Shown here piece by piece: positions 13,520-25,404 of a stretch of DNA of 64,000 nt (position 1 is the first letter of the stretch; each line of letters starts with the position of its first letter). The notes under the pieces are model-generated. The model searched no databases. It was not told where the DNA came from and was given only the letters and a program-made list of their open reading frames with translations. Source of the DNA: Epiperipatus broadwayi (lineage: Eukaryota; Onychophora; Udeonychophora; Euonychophora; Peripatidae); contig JAQFVV010000027.1 in NCBI GenBank assembly GCA_028023455.1, positions 9,485,845 to 9,549,844 on the forward strand, read 5' to 3'. The position numbers and the translations under genes are program-made.

Positions 13520-14680
13520 GAAAAGCAAAATATATAAAATAATTATGAGATTGAATACTTATTAAAACTACAGATTTATTTTTAGATTGAATGGAGATTT
13601 AATTAAAAGAAATTTATTTATCCAGGAAAGAATAAGAAAAATTGTACCTTTTGGTAAAGCAGAGTTCATGTCGTTTTTCAAGGAGTGGGCACTTTTATCT
13701 TAACTTCATCTTTCAGGTGTCTTCTCTTCATGACGATGGCAAGTGCAGAGGCATATTTCGGGATCATTTTTACTTCAGACTTTCATGGCATGCCGAAAGA
13801 ACAGCTTGGAATCAGAGGTCCAGCCTTGATTAAGTTAGCAAGGCATGTTGTAGGTTGGAAAATGCATAGCAGTAAATTTAGACATTTTTAAGAAAAAAAT
13901 CTTTTCTTAATCTCAAATTTTGGCAGGAAATTAAATGTTTGAACTGCCAACACAGTATGAATCTCAGCAGGCTAATATAAAGCAAATGGTGGAATTACAA
14001 AAAGCTGAGTCAATCACTTTCAAGAGTTTGTTCCAGCTAAGAATAATCTAAAATGTCCAGAACTTTTGGGTTGCAAACTTTCTTGTTGTTCAATTCTAAG
14101 CCTTAGCCCAGGGCAAATCGTAATCTCTCGCTCAACTTTAATTAAGAATTCTAACCAGGGATTAACTTATATAAAAAAAAAAAAAACAACACAAAATTAA
14201 ATCTCTGCTTTTAAAATTAAACTAAAATTAGATTATAATTAAAATAAAAGAAACAGGAATGTAATTAAAAAGTTTGCTTGCTTTTAATTAATTTGATAAA
14301 AAAAAGTAAAAACAAGCGGTAAAAGAAAACTATTTTAGAAATCAAATTTATAATAATAAATTTATAATAATAATAAAAAAAAAACATTTTTTTTAAAAAC
14401 ATAACTAAGTATGTGTATAAACAACCCAATTTTTAAATAACTTTAAATTTTTTAACTTTAGAAATTTAATGAAAATAAAAGTTGGCTTTATTTTTGCCAA
14501 TGAAACCGTTGAATCGGATAACACATCCGGTTCAATATATACAGTACTTTTTGTCTTTTCAACATAGCAATGGAAATTACCTTGTCTCTCCTCCAAGGAA
14601 ATATATTATTATAGCTTTCAAGTCAATTTCATGAATTTTCAAATATTCTTTTTTTATCCTTCTGCAATATTCAATTTTCG
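13520..14680. other. AT-rich stretch, nothing recognised
   Basis: Overlapping short frames at 13642-13891 have no recognisable motif. The rest is A/T-rich and low in complexity. Confidence 0.4.
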
Positions 14681-14689
14681 TTTTTAAAT

Positions 14690-15030
14690 GAACCTACATT
14701 TAATGAATAACATTTCTGTAGTATAATTTTCATTACACTATCTGTTTTTAACATCTTGTGGAAATGTGTAATCATAAACATATGACCACGGACATGTGAA
14801 AAAAATGTATGATTGCCAAATGCTCATTTTGTACTAAACCATCCCTTGTCAGTTGGCCCATATCATAATCTCTTACATATGTCTTTATCATTGTATAGTA
14901 GATGGAAGTTATATTAATAATTTTTACTAGTCATTCATCAGACTAGAGATTATTCACTTAATGAATATTTCTGTAGTATAATTTTCACTATAACATTCTC
15001 ACACAAGATAGAAAATACACTATTCCACAA
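14690..15030 (-). repeat. Family 1 hammerhead repeat (retrozyme-like), partial dimer
   Basis: The segment containing TTTCTGTAGTATAATTTTCA occurs at 14713 and again at 14968, so about one and a third units of a ~255 bp repeat are in tandem. A hammerhead relic lies in the middle (14805-14873). At about 15030 the array meets an inverted partner (15040-15480), giving a head-to-head palindrome. A longer version of the unit, about 345 bp, is at 55130-55660. Confidence 0.75.
14805..14873 (-). ncRNA. Degenerate hammerhead ribozyme, family 1
   Basis: On the minus strand CCAA is followed by a decayed core (CUGACAA instead of CUGAUGA), a stem II remnant, AAAA instead of GAAA, then UUGG. CCAA pairs UUGG, and the outer AUGAU pairs AUCAU, so stem I survives while the catalytic core is mutated. 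Presumably inactive. Confidence 0.6.
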
Positions 15031-15039
15031 GTTGTTAAA

Positions 15040-15480
15040 AGCAGATAGAAAACAGTCCGTACCTTGTGTGAGAGTAGGTAGTGAAAATTATACAACAGAA
15101 ATATTATTCATTAAGTGGATAATCTCTAGTCTAATGAATGACTAGTAAAATTTATTAATATAATTCCATCAAGTGGTTTGTGGCGAAGTTAGTTTGACAT
15201 TAATCAATTAAACTGTAGTAATTGGCTATCTATATGTATAATGAATAATGATATATATATATATAAGAGAGTGTGATCTGGGCCAACTGTTGAGTGCTGT
15301 TTCAGCATGAAATGTTATCTTGGGGATCATACACCTTTTTCACAAATCTTTGGTCATGTGTTTATGATTACACCTGTCACAAGGTGTTAAAAGTGGATAG
15401 AAACTAGCCCCCTACTTTGTGTGAGAATGGTGTAGTGAAAATTACACTACATAAATAAATGGATAAAAATTATTCATAGG
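15040..15480 (+). repeat. Family 1 hammerhead repeat, inverted partner
   Basis: Reverse-oriented relative of 14690-15030, carrying the same end sequence (TGAAAATTACACTAC) and the block TTAAAAGTGGATAGAAAC. It includes the hammerhead at 15271-15332. It ends about 340 bp upstream of the PHGDH promoter elements. Confidence 0.75.
15271..15332 (+). ncRNA. Hammerhead ribozyme type I, family 1 (one core change)
   Basis: Order along the strand: outer stem I GUGUGAUC (15271-15278); internal loop; inner stem I CCAA (15283-15286); core CUGUUGA (consensus CUGANGA, so A6 is changed to U); stem II UGCU/AGCA; GAAA (15309-15312); a tiny stem III; triplet AUC; UUGG (15320-15323); outer GAUCAUAC (15325-15332). 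Both stem I segments pair (4 bp and 8 bp with one G-U). Predicted cleavage is after C15319. The A6 change probably weakens or kills catalysis. Confidence 0.75.
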
Positions 15481-15810
15481 ATTTTAGATTATCTTTTCCA
15501 TGAGTTTCATTTCAAGGGCGGTTGATGTCAATGTCTCAATAGTCGATAAGTTCTTTGGTAATGAAATGATCTAAGAAAACTAACTTTCATAGCTAATACG
15601 CAGTGTATTATTAAATAAATAAATATATCAAATATTATGTATATGTAAAATAGTACACATTTTATTACTTTTATTGGAATGGTTTATTTTACAATTTTGT
15701 AATAAAGATTGTTTTAATCAGAAGAATTTTTTAACTACATTAAATAATTACGATTTCGCAAGTACTTTATTTAACACAATTAAATGATAGTTATCAATCA
15801 ACATCCATCG

Positions 15811-15870
15811 CTTTCGTGACGTCAACGTCCAGATGATCCGATGGATGGGCGGAGTCTCGAACTATAAGTT
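15811..15870 (+). promoter_or_regulatory. PHGDH core promoter with CRE/ATF site, GC box and TATA-like element
   Basis: Upstream of the PHGDH start codon are a perfect CRE palindrome TGACGTCA (15817-15824), a GGGCGG GC box (15847-15852) and a CTATAAG TATA-like element (15862-15868). Together they form a GC-richer patch in AT-rich surroundings. CREB/ATF-family proteins bind CRE sites, and in mammals serine-synthesis genes including PHGDH are induced by ATF4, so the site is plausible for amino-acid-stress control. That link is inference; the transcription start is not mapped. Confidence 0.65.
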
Positions 15871-15933
15871 TTCAAGCCAACCAGATCGCTGCACACGTTT
15901 CTTAATTAAGTTTGGAGATTTATCTTGACCACA

Positions 15934-16080
15934 ATGGCTGAAAGTTTCTCGTTAGACTTAAAAAAAGTTCTAATTAGTGATGCAGTAGATCCAAAATGTG
16001 TTCAAATATTGAAAGAAAATGGAATAGATGTCGACTATAATACAAGTTTGACTAAAGAAGGGTTATTAGCGGAAATTCCG
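15934..16080 (+). CDS. PHGDH: D-3-phosphoglycerate dehydrogenase, exon 1
   Basis: Forty-nine codons starting MAESFSLDLKKVLISDAVDP and ending LLAEIP, in phase 0, followed by a consensus donor gtaagt at 16081. The LKKVLISDxxDP start and the following KILxxxGIxVD pattern match the N-terminal strand-helix of the substrate-binding lobe of animal PHGDH, and residue spacing agrees with the vertebrate protein. The ATG is in good context (ACAATGG). PHGDH oxidises 3-phosphoglycerate to 3-phosphohydroxypyruvate with NAD+, the first step of cytosolic serine synthesis. The exon joins in frame to 30841-30992. Later exons with the Rossmann fold and catalytic residues are not in the window. Confidence 0.93.
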
Positions 16081-16089
16081 GTAAGTTGA

Positions 16090-17500
16090 TTTAGCCTTGC
16101 AACAAGTTGTAATCCAAGTGAAATTAACCGGTTAAAATCTTTTTCTTCCGGTCTTTAGTGAATAGCTTTTAAGTCTTGATTACAGTATTTCTGTAACTTG
16201 TTCAAAAAGTGTGAACGTTTGTTTTGCTTTATTAAACATTCGCGTGTTTTAAAACTGTTTGAAATGGGGGGGGGGGGATAGGTTTTTAATATCTTTTCTT
16301 ACACCCTTATTCATTTTGTTATTCTCGCCGTATGTCTGCCCATCTTAAACTTGAATGAGTTTTTGACAAATTTTTCACAACCCCTTTAACAGGTGATTTT
16401 TTTGAGAGTTCAAGAATCTAAAGGTGCGAGTTCAACTTCTAAGAGAATTAATCTATTTTTATCATCTAGATAAGAGTTTGGTTAAATATTCGACTATGAA
16501 CCTAACTTTTTTTAAAAAAATATATTTTTGGTAATATTTGCGCATAAGAATTTGAAATTGTAAGCGTTGAAGCATATTAAAACACAAAGCTATTTAATTT
16601 TTGTTGCAGGGCGACTTCAAAATTGAGGTGGCTTTAAATAGCAGCAGATACATATATATACCAGAGGATTAAACATCCAGGATTGACATCAATCCAGTTT
16701 CACTTACCTAAATAAAACCATGATACTTCATATTGTCTATCAATAAAAGTCCTAATTTTTATACTTGCAGGATTTGGCCAATCTGTTTTGGCACCTAAGG
16801 CAAACTTTAAAAACTGCTTAATGTAAAATTATTGAAAAGACTTATGTAAAATAATTACTGAACAGAGAAACAATGTAGTAGCAAAAATATGTATTGAATA
16901 AAAATATGTTTTCAAATATACTCTCATTTCAGTGCCACACTAGAAAATTGCCTTACTATCTCATATATGGAACCAGCCCTGATGGCATGTATTGGCAGAT
17001 ATAATAAACTATGGTTCAAATTATTGGAAATAATATTACTGGTTCTGTGAATTTGAATACATGTTTTGATCCTAAAGATATTTTCAGATTTGTTTTTGAA
17101 ATATATTTTGGGTATTTTGTTCTTTTTTTAATGAAAAAAACCCCTAAACCTATCAATTAGCTTATTTTGTCCCCTTTGTTATCAGGATAGTGGCTCTACC
17201 AGTAAGTAGTATGCCTATGTAACTAATGGCCATTTATTTTAAGCAAAGAACTGCTGTAAAGAAATTTAGATGGATGTATGTTCAAAACAATGACGTTTTA
17301 TGGATTATTATTAGGAATCAGAATGTAAAAGAAATTAATATTACTTGAGGTTTTTAGGTGCAGATCACTGGTTGAATTACAGTTAATAAGCTTTAAGATT
17401 AAAATGGTAATAACATTAAAATCTAGATATTATCTTAAACATGTTAATAGGACATTTCTAATTAGAACTTTGAGATTTATAGTTATCGAGATTTGAAATT
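16090..17500. other. Intronic sequence, nothing recognised
   Basis: AT-rich, no motif or repeat identified other than the poly-G run near 16266. Confidence 0.5.
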
Positions 17501-17509
17501 TTTTGAAAG

Positions 17510-17960
17510 AATATGTTGCAGATTTAGAGGCAAATCTCTCCATACAGTATCGCCTTTCAGTGCAAGCCAGAGTAATCAACGGATGCAGAAAATTTGTGCA
17601 TAAAAATCCCTATCTAGTGCCTTCTCATCCAATATCCCCAAACTAGTTTCTAGCTTGTGGATTTTATCAGTGGGGAACCTTGGATCTGAGAGCACTGCAC
17701 CTAGATCTTAGAATCCAATGCAACTGTCCAGCAGTCACCTTTTACTTTTTTAGCTAACTATAAAGCTTTCAGTCCAAAATAAAAACACAATAATGTTTTC
17801 AAGCGAAGCTCATTAGCTTGTATAGTCATATAGATCTGAACTCAGTTCAGCATCCATACATTTTGATGTCTTAATCATAATCACTATAATCCTATTGGGC
17901 AGGATTGGTAAACATAAAAGAATGGTGATCATGTGATGTTTGATGGTTTAATATGTTGCA
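17510..17960 (-). repeat. Family 2 hammerhead repeat (retrozyme-like), single unit
   Basis: About one monomer of the family seen at 51545-52695 and 57987-58915: shared blocks include AGAGTAATCAACGGATGC, CTGAACTCAGTTCAGCA and GCAGGATTGGT. The sense strand, judged by the hammerhead, is minus. Confidence 0.8.
17627..17685 (-). ncRNA. Degenerate hammerhead ribozyme, family 2
   Basis: Minus strand: outer AUCCAA pairs UUGGAU. The core reads CUGAUAA (G8 lost) and GAAA is intact. The triplet is GUU instead of GUC. The G8 change should abolish activity. Confidence 0.7.
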
Positions 17961-17964
17961 GATA

Positions 17965-18660
17965 TAAATGGGCCTATTTTTGTATTGACTAGAAAAAAGT
18001 TTGAATGCTGGAAGAGATCCAGACTGAGCGGTGAACTATGAACTTTAAACTAGAATTTGCTACTACCTTTACACTAAAAATATTTTTAATATTTAGCTGT
18101 GTAATAAGCATTTAACACTTAAAGTTCAATGAACTGACAAGAAAACTGTGATTTGTGAGTTAAAATTGCAAGGATACTTAGTCATTTGCTAATTGTGGTT
18201 AATTTGTATCTTTTTTTTAATGCAATGAAAGTAATATAATTGTGAAAAATATCATAATCCTATTAAGTCAGAGGATTGCATATATATTATTAGTGAACTG
18301 GATGAAATTTTTAACAAGGATTATGAAAATTCAGATGACTTCTTTTATTGATAGTTCTGTCATAACAATTCATTTAAACTGGGAAAGAAATACCCATTAT
18401 GTTGACATTTAAACAGTTCTTTGGTATACCCATGACTTTTAGAACCACTTAATATTAAAATATGCCTATATATTTGAAAAGGAAGATTTTTAATATATGT
18501 ATTTCATTAGATCTTACATATGTACTTGAACACTTAACAGAATAGGAATCCAGAGACTTCAGATAATTCAATGAAATGTGGAAATTTATATATTAGGACT
18601 AACAAAGGGATCGAAAGCAAAATATGAAGGTGTAAGAACAAACAGATATCATTGGAAAGA
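17965..18660. other. Intronic sequence, nothing recognised
   Basis: AT-rich without supported features. Confidence 0.45.
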
Positions 18661-18674
18661 ATTACGACTGAAAT

Positions 18675-18900
18675 CGGACCTGGTGTGGATATATTGCTAG
18701 AAGAAATGATAATGAAAGAGCTATTGAAGATTTAAACAGCATTCCAAGAGATTATAAATGACCTAGAAAGAGACTACATGTGAGTTGGATAGATGAAATA
18801 AAGTTTATTTATATGATGAAGAGAAGCTACGATTAGAGAAACCAAGTTAAACTTAGAGTCTCCATTCTGCAGTGGATCAATGATGGTTGAAAATAATGAT
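18675..18900 (+). pseudogene. LINE 3' end fragment
   Basis: The + strand reads YIARRNDNE, SIPRDYK, PRKRLHVSWIDEIK with in-frame stops and ends near ATGATG. It is the same C-terminal LINE segment as 11540-11735 but more decayed. Orientation is the same as PHGDH. Confidence 0.6.
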
Positions 18901-19160
18901 GTATGAAGCTATATTATTGCTTCTACCATAACTAGGCAAATGTGAGAAAATTTTTTGATAAAAGCAATTTTTAATTGCATTTATTGATTTTATGTCAAGG
19001 CATTCGACTTAGTTAATTAAAACGGTTTGGAATAATGTTTGAAAACAACTTTGGTATTTGTAGATATTTATTTATAGTAGGATGTGGAAATTAGCATTAT
19101 TACTGGTAATGGGAAATCTGAGGCATTTGAAATGAAAGTGTTAAAAGTGGTATGTTAAAT

Positions 19161-19303
19161 CCTTAATCTATCAATAATCTCAATCTATAGTCAAGGCAAC
19201 CTCCCTTAACAATAAAGGTGTCTACAGAAATATATCAGACCATAGATAAAGGTGGTAAGGGGGTTGCCTTGACCACAGATTGAGATTGTTGATAGATTAA
19301 GCA
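19161..19303. mobile_element. MITE-like hairpin with ~50 bp inverted repeats
   Basis: Left arm CCTTAATCTATCAATAATC and GTCAAGGCAACC are mirrored by GGTTGCCTTGAC and GATTGTTGATAGATTAAG, with about 45 bp between arms. No coding capacity. This is the shape of a small non-autonomous DNA transposon; the superfamily is unknown. Confidence 0.6.
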
Positions 19304-19309
19304 TTGATT

Positions 19310-20510
19310 GTTATCATCTACAGTTATGAATCTATTAAAACCTTAAGTAATTGACTTTATTGTCTTTGTTAAAGTATTGTGTGTTAGTTCCAAGTTCTTT
19401 TTTCATTTTGGAAACTTTTCTTTGGAACAGTTTATAACCAGTGTAATAGTTTGCATCTCAAAAAGGTATGATAAGAGTTTGATAGTGTAATTTTTAAGTT
19501 GAACTGGTTGAAATAAGAACCTCATCTTATTAGCTTTAATATTTACAATATATCGATGATTAAGTATTGTTTCTTGACAAATTAAAAAATGGTCTCCAGA
19601 ATATTCTTAATATCTTACTTATGACTTATGAAGACTGATTTTATTACTTAATGTTCAAACCCTATGGTGCTTCATCAGCCACTGATTTGAGAAATTTTCA
19701 GCAATTTATAGTGGAGTTAACAATTAGCCAGAGAATGTAAATCAACTTTATCTCAATTTTTTAAGTAGAAACGCAGATGTGGATGTTGAATTGCAGCACG
19801 GTCTAATGAGTCGTTGCTGTATTTATAAAGTTAAAAGTGTATCTTATCATAGTCATGTAACTATTTCATCTGAATTAGTTGTATATAGAGCTATTATTTT
19901 GACCAGCTTATTCTATGTAAGTCAAACAGGGATTTCTGACAAATGTAACATTGATGGCAATATTGTGAGAGCAATAGATATGTAGTCCAGCTTGCTGAAT
20001 GGGATAAAACTGAATCTGCTCTTACAAAGCACAGTTTCATAACTACAAGAAGAGTATGAATAGCAGTAGGCTTCCTAAAAAGTATTTTATGGTAATCTTA
20101 AACATGGTTTCCATGTAAGATACAGATGCTGGTTACTGTATCAAGATTAGATTATAGACATTTTAAAAGAAATTAGTATTTGTTGCTTTCATTATAATTG
20201 AGTTTTGCTCTGGAATTCATAAAAAGTTTGAATATAAGGAAGTGAGAATGAAGCTGGAATCCATGGGCTTTAGGTACCAGTATCTGCCATTTTATGCAGA
20301 ACATTACTTTCATTGAGCTGATGCGACAGAAAGAATTTATTTGATGCAATTAGATAAGATGTAGAAATTCAGAAAGAAAGATAATCTAGCAATATTTAAA
20401 TAAATAACTTAAAAGTTCTATAATTTAGTACAGGGATAGACTTGTGGATTCAGAACTAAGATCCAGGATCGATTCTCTGCTGTCTATAAAGGAAAAAAAA
20501 AAAACTCATT
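19310..20510. other. Intronic sequence, no supported gene
   Basis: The open frame at 19779-19985 has no recognisable motif. Confidence 0.4.
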
Positions 20511-20539
20511 TCAGACTGGTTGAAATTAAATTCCCAATT

Positions 20540-21060
20540 TGCCACTATACTGTTCCAATGTTTCATATTTTCCCAAGCAATTAACAAAAATTTGGAAGGA
20601 AGAGTAGTATATCACTATATGATATACTTGAATCAAAAATTATACTCGCCCTGGAGACCAGTTTTAGAACATTATCAGGAAAAAGATTCAACTATCACCA
20701 GTGCTTGTTACAGGGAGATGTTCACTGAAGAGCTGAAACCTAAAATTCAGACAAAATGCAGAGGGCTGCTATCCTAGATCGTGTTGTTAATGCATGTCTT
20801 CTGTTGGCACTCTCCAAAAATTTTGTTTTGAGTTATTGGAGCATTCTACCCATAGTCGTCCTGATTTTGTTCCATCAGACTATCACGTTTGATCCCATGA
20901 AAGGAGCTCTATGAGGATGAAGGGTCATATCTAATGAAGAGGCTCGCAAGCTCAGTCTAAAACATTTTAATGAAGGATTAAGAAAGCTTGTTAACAGATG
21001 GATAAAGTTTATTGAAAATTAGGAATATTATGTCAAAAAATGATGATTTGTCTTTTCTGA
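20540..21060 (+). pseudogene. Mariner (Tc1/mariner) transposase remnant, C-terminal half
   Basis: Successive fragments in shifting frames: REMFTEELKPKIQTKCRG, LLEH, FVPSDYHV, DPMKGAL, EEARKLSLKHFNEGLRKL and VNRWIKFIEN. The SDYH segment followed by a PMK-like block and a terminal RW-K-I-E segment is the C-terminal half of mariner transposases related to the SETMAR/Hsmar-like branch. Expected catalytic D residues lie in damaged sequence. Several frameshifts and stops make it a fossil. N-terminal helix-turn-helix sequence is not visible. Confidence 0.75.
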
Positions 21061-21069
21061 AAATTAATT

Positions 21070-21530
21070 ATGATAAATTCTACAATCAGAGTGCAGATAA
21101 TTTGTGATCCATCCTCATATTTGAGTTTTATAAATTGGTTTGCTATCTCTGCAAAACTCCTTGACTTTTTATTATTGTTTTTTCTTGTAGTTAATAACGT
21201 TTTCATTTATAAATAATTACTAAATGATATCTATTGCTTCAGGTTTCAAGAACAAAAGAGAGTTTTTCAAATAGTCCTCTGATAAATAATAGATTAAGAA
21301 TTGGTGAAGATTGAAAGAATTTTGAAAGATCAGATCATTATTCAGGTATACATGCCAACCAATAATTATTATAGTCATCAAGTAGGAAATATATAAAAAA
21401 AAATTAACGATAATGATGATTGGATTTCATGGACTTGTGCTTACATCAAATATTTTCAAAAGTTGAAATAAGACTTTTATCAGATTCTGAAACCTACATC
21501 AGCTTTTGTTCTTCATAGGTTTTTTTTTTT
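21070..21530. other. Intronic sequence, nothing recognised
   Basis: AT-rich; no feature supported. Confidence 0.4.
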
Positions 21531-21534
21531 TTTG

Positions 21535-21660
21535 CTCTGCATGGATTAGTGCAATATGGTAGATTCGGGAGCTCAAGATCTATGGATTCTAGACCAGCTA
21601 TGTAAATTCCAGTACTTGAATTTCTTATGATCTCTTGAGCAATAAATCATAATTATTAGC
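21535..21660 (+). repeat. tRNA-SINE-like copy
   Basis: Contains GTGCAATATGGTAGATTCG (box-A-like), CCAGTACTTGAATTTCTTA and the tail gatctcttgagcaataaatc, matching the pair at 10405-10690. Confidence 0.45.
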
Positions 21661-21859
21661 GAAAACATTTTCCTATGTATATTAATGCAGTGATAAAGTG
21701 ATAGTCCATAGTTAAAGATTTCTGAATTAGTTCTCACCTGAGTAAAAAAAACAGCTTAATATTGTCAACTGAATGGAATGATTGTGTTCAGTGTGCTACT
21801 TGGTACTCGAATTGCATATGATCTGAATAACTAACCATATGATTATTACTTTTTGATCA

Positions 21860-23000
21860 TTTTAATTGGATAAAGATTGGAATAGTAAGAACAGAAATGA
21901 TCATAAAGAATGAAAATATGTTATGGTCTTTGGGAAGAAAGTGACTATTGTGAAAGATTTGAACTCTGCTTTTGAATATAATGAATTCAACACAGTTTTG
22001 GCAGAAGATTGTGAAAAATGGACATGGAGATACAATGATAGAAAGACAATGATAGAAAGACAAAGAATTTCATAGGTGATAAAATCAATAGATAACCAAT
22101 ATTGGTATAGAATTGCATCCTAGTTTACTAATTGCAAATATTAGTCCAAAAACTTAAGTGAAACATTTCAGAATGAAAAAATGTTACAGATAACAGAAAT
22201 TGAAATAATGAAAGAAATGTCACTTGATATGCAGAAGAAAATAAAAAGTACAATTAAACTCGAGAATTTTGAAAATATCGGATTTTGGGAAAAGCTATTA
22301 TTGAAGTTACACCAAAGAGAATAAAAATTAGTTAAAATTAGTGATCTTATGAAAACATTGAAACTGGTAAACGAAAAGCAATCACTGAAAAACAAAAGTA
22401 AAAATTGCAGAACAAAGTATAATCCAAACACAAGAAGAAGGCATGAAGTATAGATAAAAATGGTTGGAAATTCACAAAACAGTGAAAAATATTATCGTGA
22501 ATATAAACTCAGTGAATTATTCTATATCATATGGTAAGAAATCTTAAGAGAAAGTGATAGCCAAAATGGAGAATAATAACAGACAATCTGTAGAAAATTG
22601 TCAACTAGCAAAATTGAAGTTTTAAACTGGTTGATAGAGTACTGTTCTGAATTTTATAAAGCAGATTTCAATAAAAAAAATTTCAAAATTAGTAAATGAG
22701 CATACTGAAATTGCCACCATTTTATAAAAGAAGATATTTTATTGGAAAATGTAGTGAATAAGAGTCCTGGAAATTATGGAGTAGCCACTGAAAGAATCGC
22801 ATGTCGTGGAGATAATTTGCTTCTTGAAATTTATAGGCTGTATAATATTTCCTGAAAAGATATGTACTTAGACCAGATAATGCACAAAAATGGGAAGAAA
22901 CAATGTGAAAACTACAGAAACATTTCACTAAAATATTTAAAAATGATAGGAATATCATATAACAGATTACCATTTCATCTTTTTTTGTAGTGAAAGCCAA
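21860..23000 (+). pseudogene. LINE remnant: endonuclease end and reverse transcriptase start
   Basis: Fragments on the + strand resemble, in order, the end of an APE-type endonuclease (EKWTWRYNDRK) and the N-terminal part of a non-LTR reverse transcriptase (NKSPGNYGVATERI, LLLEIYRLYNIS, KKQCENYRNISLKYLK). The KSPG and ENYRNISL blocks correspond to conserved early RT motifs of RTE/Jockey-type LINEs. Many stops and frameshifts. The part carrying the FADD box is absent here; a minus-strand fragment of a similar element is at 62160-63155. Confidence 0.65.
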
Positions 23001-23004
23001 AAGA

Positions 23005-24360
23005 ATAGTTTTCTGATTTAATTAGGGTATATATGTGCGTGTGAACATTCTTAGGATATTAGTGAATGTGCTAGTTGACTCATACACTTTTTTAATTGAA
23101 TAATAATAGTGCTCTATCTTTTATTTTTTAGTAATTTATGTTTAAAAGATTTCCAGGTCAATATTATAATAATCTTATGATTAGTTACTCGGCAGTCATG
23201 TGACATTGAGGATGTCTGATGATAGTTTGAGCACCTAAAACTTTATTATTATTCAACCAAAAAAGCATTCCAAGAATCTTTAGCTCTATACCTGCACTAA
23301 ATCTTTCAGAGCATATATTTTTTATATATTAAAATGTCTCTTGAAGTCTTTAATTTGCAACTATTAAGAATAATTTCCACTAAATATCTTGCAATGAAAA
23401 GTTATTCTAAGTGATTGCTATACAATATTCTCACTTTCTGATTTATTATTGTCTCACTTTAGTGATAAAATAGAAGGATCTATCATACTATTGAGAAGTT
23501 TAGGATGTTTGGTTTTTGACTTTTACCACGTTAACATTGTTAAAATCAAAATATTATCATTAGATATTTCCAAAATTGCAGATTCTGTATATCATCTCAA
23601 CAATATTCTCCCAACTTTTCTTTTTTCCTCTATATCCATATATTAATTTTCTTTTTTTTTTTAAAATCAATTAATTTCTTCATTTTACCATTATTACTCT
23701 CCATAAATCCATGTCACTCACAATATTATCTCCATCCCATAGTTTTTGACCATTCCAGTTCACTTTTTTCTTCGTAATTTTTTTAAAGTTTTTTCATTTA
23801 TTAGCTTCAACACAATTGCTTTTCTTATTCTTTCCACTTTTCTAATGCACTTCTTAAAACCTTTCCATTTTCTCTCATGTTTCTACCATATATAAAACTA
23901 TTCCAAATGAAACATTTTATTAGATAGATTTTGCAAATTTTACCTATATATTTATGGCATTGTTTTCATCATTGATGACAGACATTTCTGAGATATTGTA
24001 ATTTAGTTGATGGATCTATCTAATCTCACAAAACTGAGAATATTCTAATACAATTACAAAACAACCAGCTCTTTAATATCCTTAATCAAATTAATGTGAT
24101 AAAGTTTATACAAATTATTCTTTAATAAAGCAATTTATAAGTATCTCCTTTTTTTTCTTCTAAAGCTGAACCTTTAATTTCTGTATATAATCCTGTGTGT
24201 ATTCATTTTCTTTACAAATTTGTTTTAGTATATGAATCTAAATTTTTCTACATCTATAGACCTTGAAAATGATTGTAGGATATGGTTAAAATGTAGATGA
24301 TATACAATGACATATGTATAATTCCAACGATTTTAATGAGCACACAAATAATTTTATGGT
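23005..24360. other. Intronic sequence, possibly more LINE debris
   Basis: Very AT-rich. The minus strand around 23700-23950 gives faint LINE-like segments that I could not place with confidence. Confidence 0.3.
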
Positions 24361-24365
24361 TTATC

Positions 24366-24522
24366 AAATTTGTAATACTAAGAATATAAACCCATTCACA
24401 AAACAAACAAAATTCCTAAAGAATCATTTAAATGAATCTGCAAAAGATGGGTATTATTTGCATATTCATTTAAATGATTTTTTAGGAATCTTACTTGTGA
24501 ATTGTCTTAGTAATTGTTAAGT
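24366..24522. mobile_element. MITE-like palindrome
   Basis: ATTCCTAAAGAATCATTTAA and its mirror TTAAATGATTTTTTAGGAAT flank a ~27 bp centre; matching continues outward (ACTAAG / CTTAGT). Non-coding hairpin of about 155 bp. Confidence 0.6.
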
Positions 24523-24529
24523 ATGTGTG

Positions 24530-25120
24530 TATATTTTTATATACGTAAATAAAAGTAGTATTTATTAAAACGATATATGTAAAATTAAATGTATGCGTGT
24601 ATGCTGAAGGCATACACATTAATTATAAAGTAGTCAATTAAATAGATTGATTAAAAGAAGTAAATTTTATAATAAAGATTAGCTATACTGATAAATAATC
24701 AGTAATAGCAAAGATATATATCTAAGTTAAAGTAAAGAAAGCCGCTGCAACTATGGAATGTTACTTCCTGATCAGATTTGATGATAGTGAGAACAGATGC
24801 TAAAAATATGTATTGGAATGTGAACTATGTTATTTGATCCCAAAAATTGGATATGGGAACTCGAGACATAGACAACTACGTGGGCAGCGGATAGCCAATC
24901 AAAAGAGATTATACAACACCAAGGTGTGCATGTAGGAGGACAACACTTATTAGGTGAAGTTCCACATATGCAGACATGCCATCCGACGAGTGCTTTGGTC
25001 ACCTCTCCTTCACCTATAGTCTCATGGAGGAGTTTACCTCCTCACAAACAGGTTATATAGATCTATAATATTATTTTTGTAAGTCTTTGGGCCCATAATA
25101 GTGTTATATAATGTATATAT
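24530..25120. other. Intronic sequence, nothing recognised
   Basis: A GC-richer patch at 24840-25040 has no motif that I can identify. Confidence 0.4.
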
Positions 25121-25229
25121 ATAAAGAGTAAGTATAGGGGATTTGAACTCAGATTTTCAAGCACCCTTCAACTGTCCACACCATCTCATACAACTGATAC
25201 ACATGGCCACACATATGTAGAAAAGATAA

Positions 25230-25287
25230 ATAATCACCAGTACCGTATTTCATGCTAAACCAGCACTCATCAGTTGGTCCAGATTAT
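25230..25287 (-). ncRNA. Hammerhead ribozyme, family 1, left arm
   Basis: Minus strand: outer AUAAUC pairs GAUUAU, inner ACCA pairs UGGU, core CUGAUGA is intact (25267-25273), stem II GUGCU/AGCAU carries one G-U, and GAAA is intact (25248-25251). The cleavage region reads GGUAC then UGG, so 16.1-17 is poorly defined. Possibly weakly active. Confidence 0.65.
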
Positions 25288-25332
25288 CATATCCAACACA
25301 TATACATGACCTCACATATGTAGAAAAGATAA

Positions 25333-25404
25333 ATAATCACCAGTTGGTCTGGACCAACTGATGAGTGCTGGTTTAGCATGAAATTTGTTACTACGGGTGA
25401 TTAT
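25333..25404 (+). ncRNA. Hammerhead-like motif, family 1, right arm
   Basis: Core CUGAUGA (25358-25364), stem II GUGCU/AGCAU and GAAA (25380-25383) are all intact. The 3' side (ACUACGGGUGAUUAU) has drifted at the expected cleavage site, and the upstream strand has been replaced at the palindrome junction, so stem I forms only through the outer AAUCACC / GGUGAUU pairing. Confidence 0.55.

Noticed and set aside
16262-16276. Poly-G run as a G-quadruplex element
   Set aside because: A single G run without three partners nearby; simple homopolymer.
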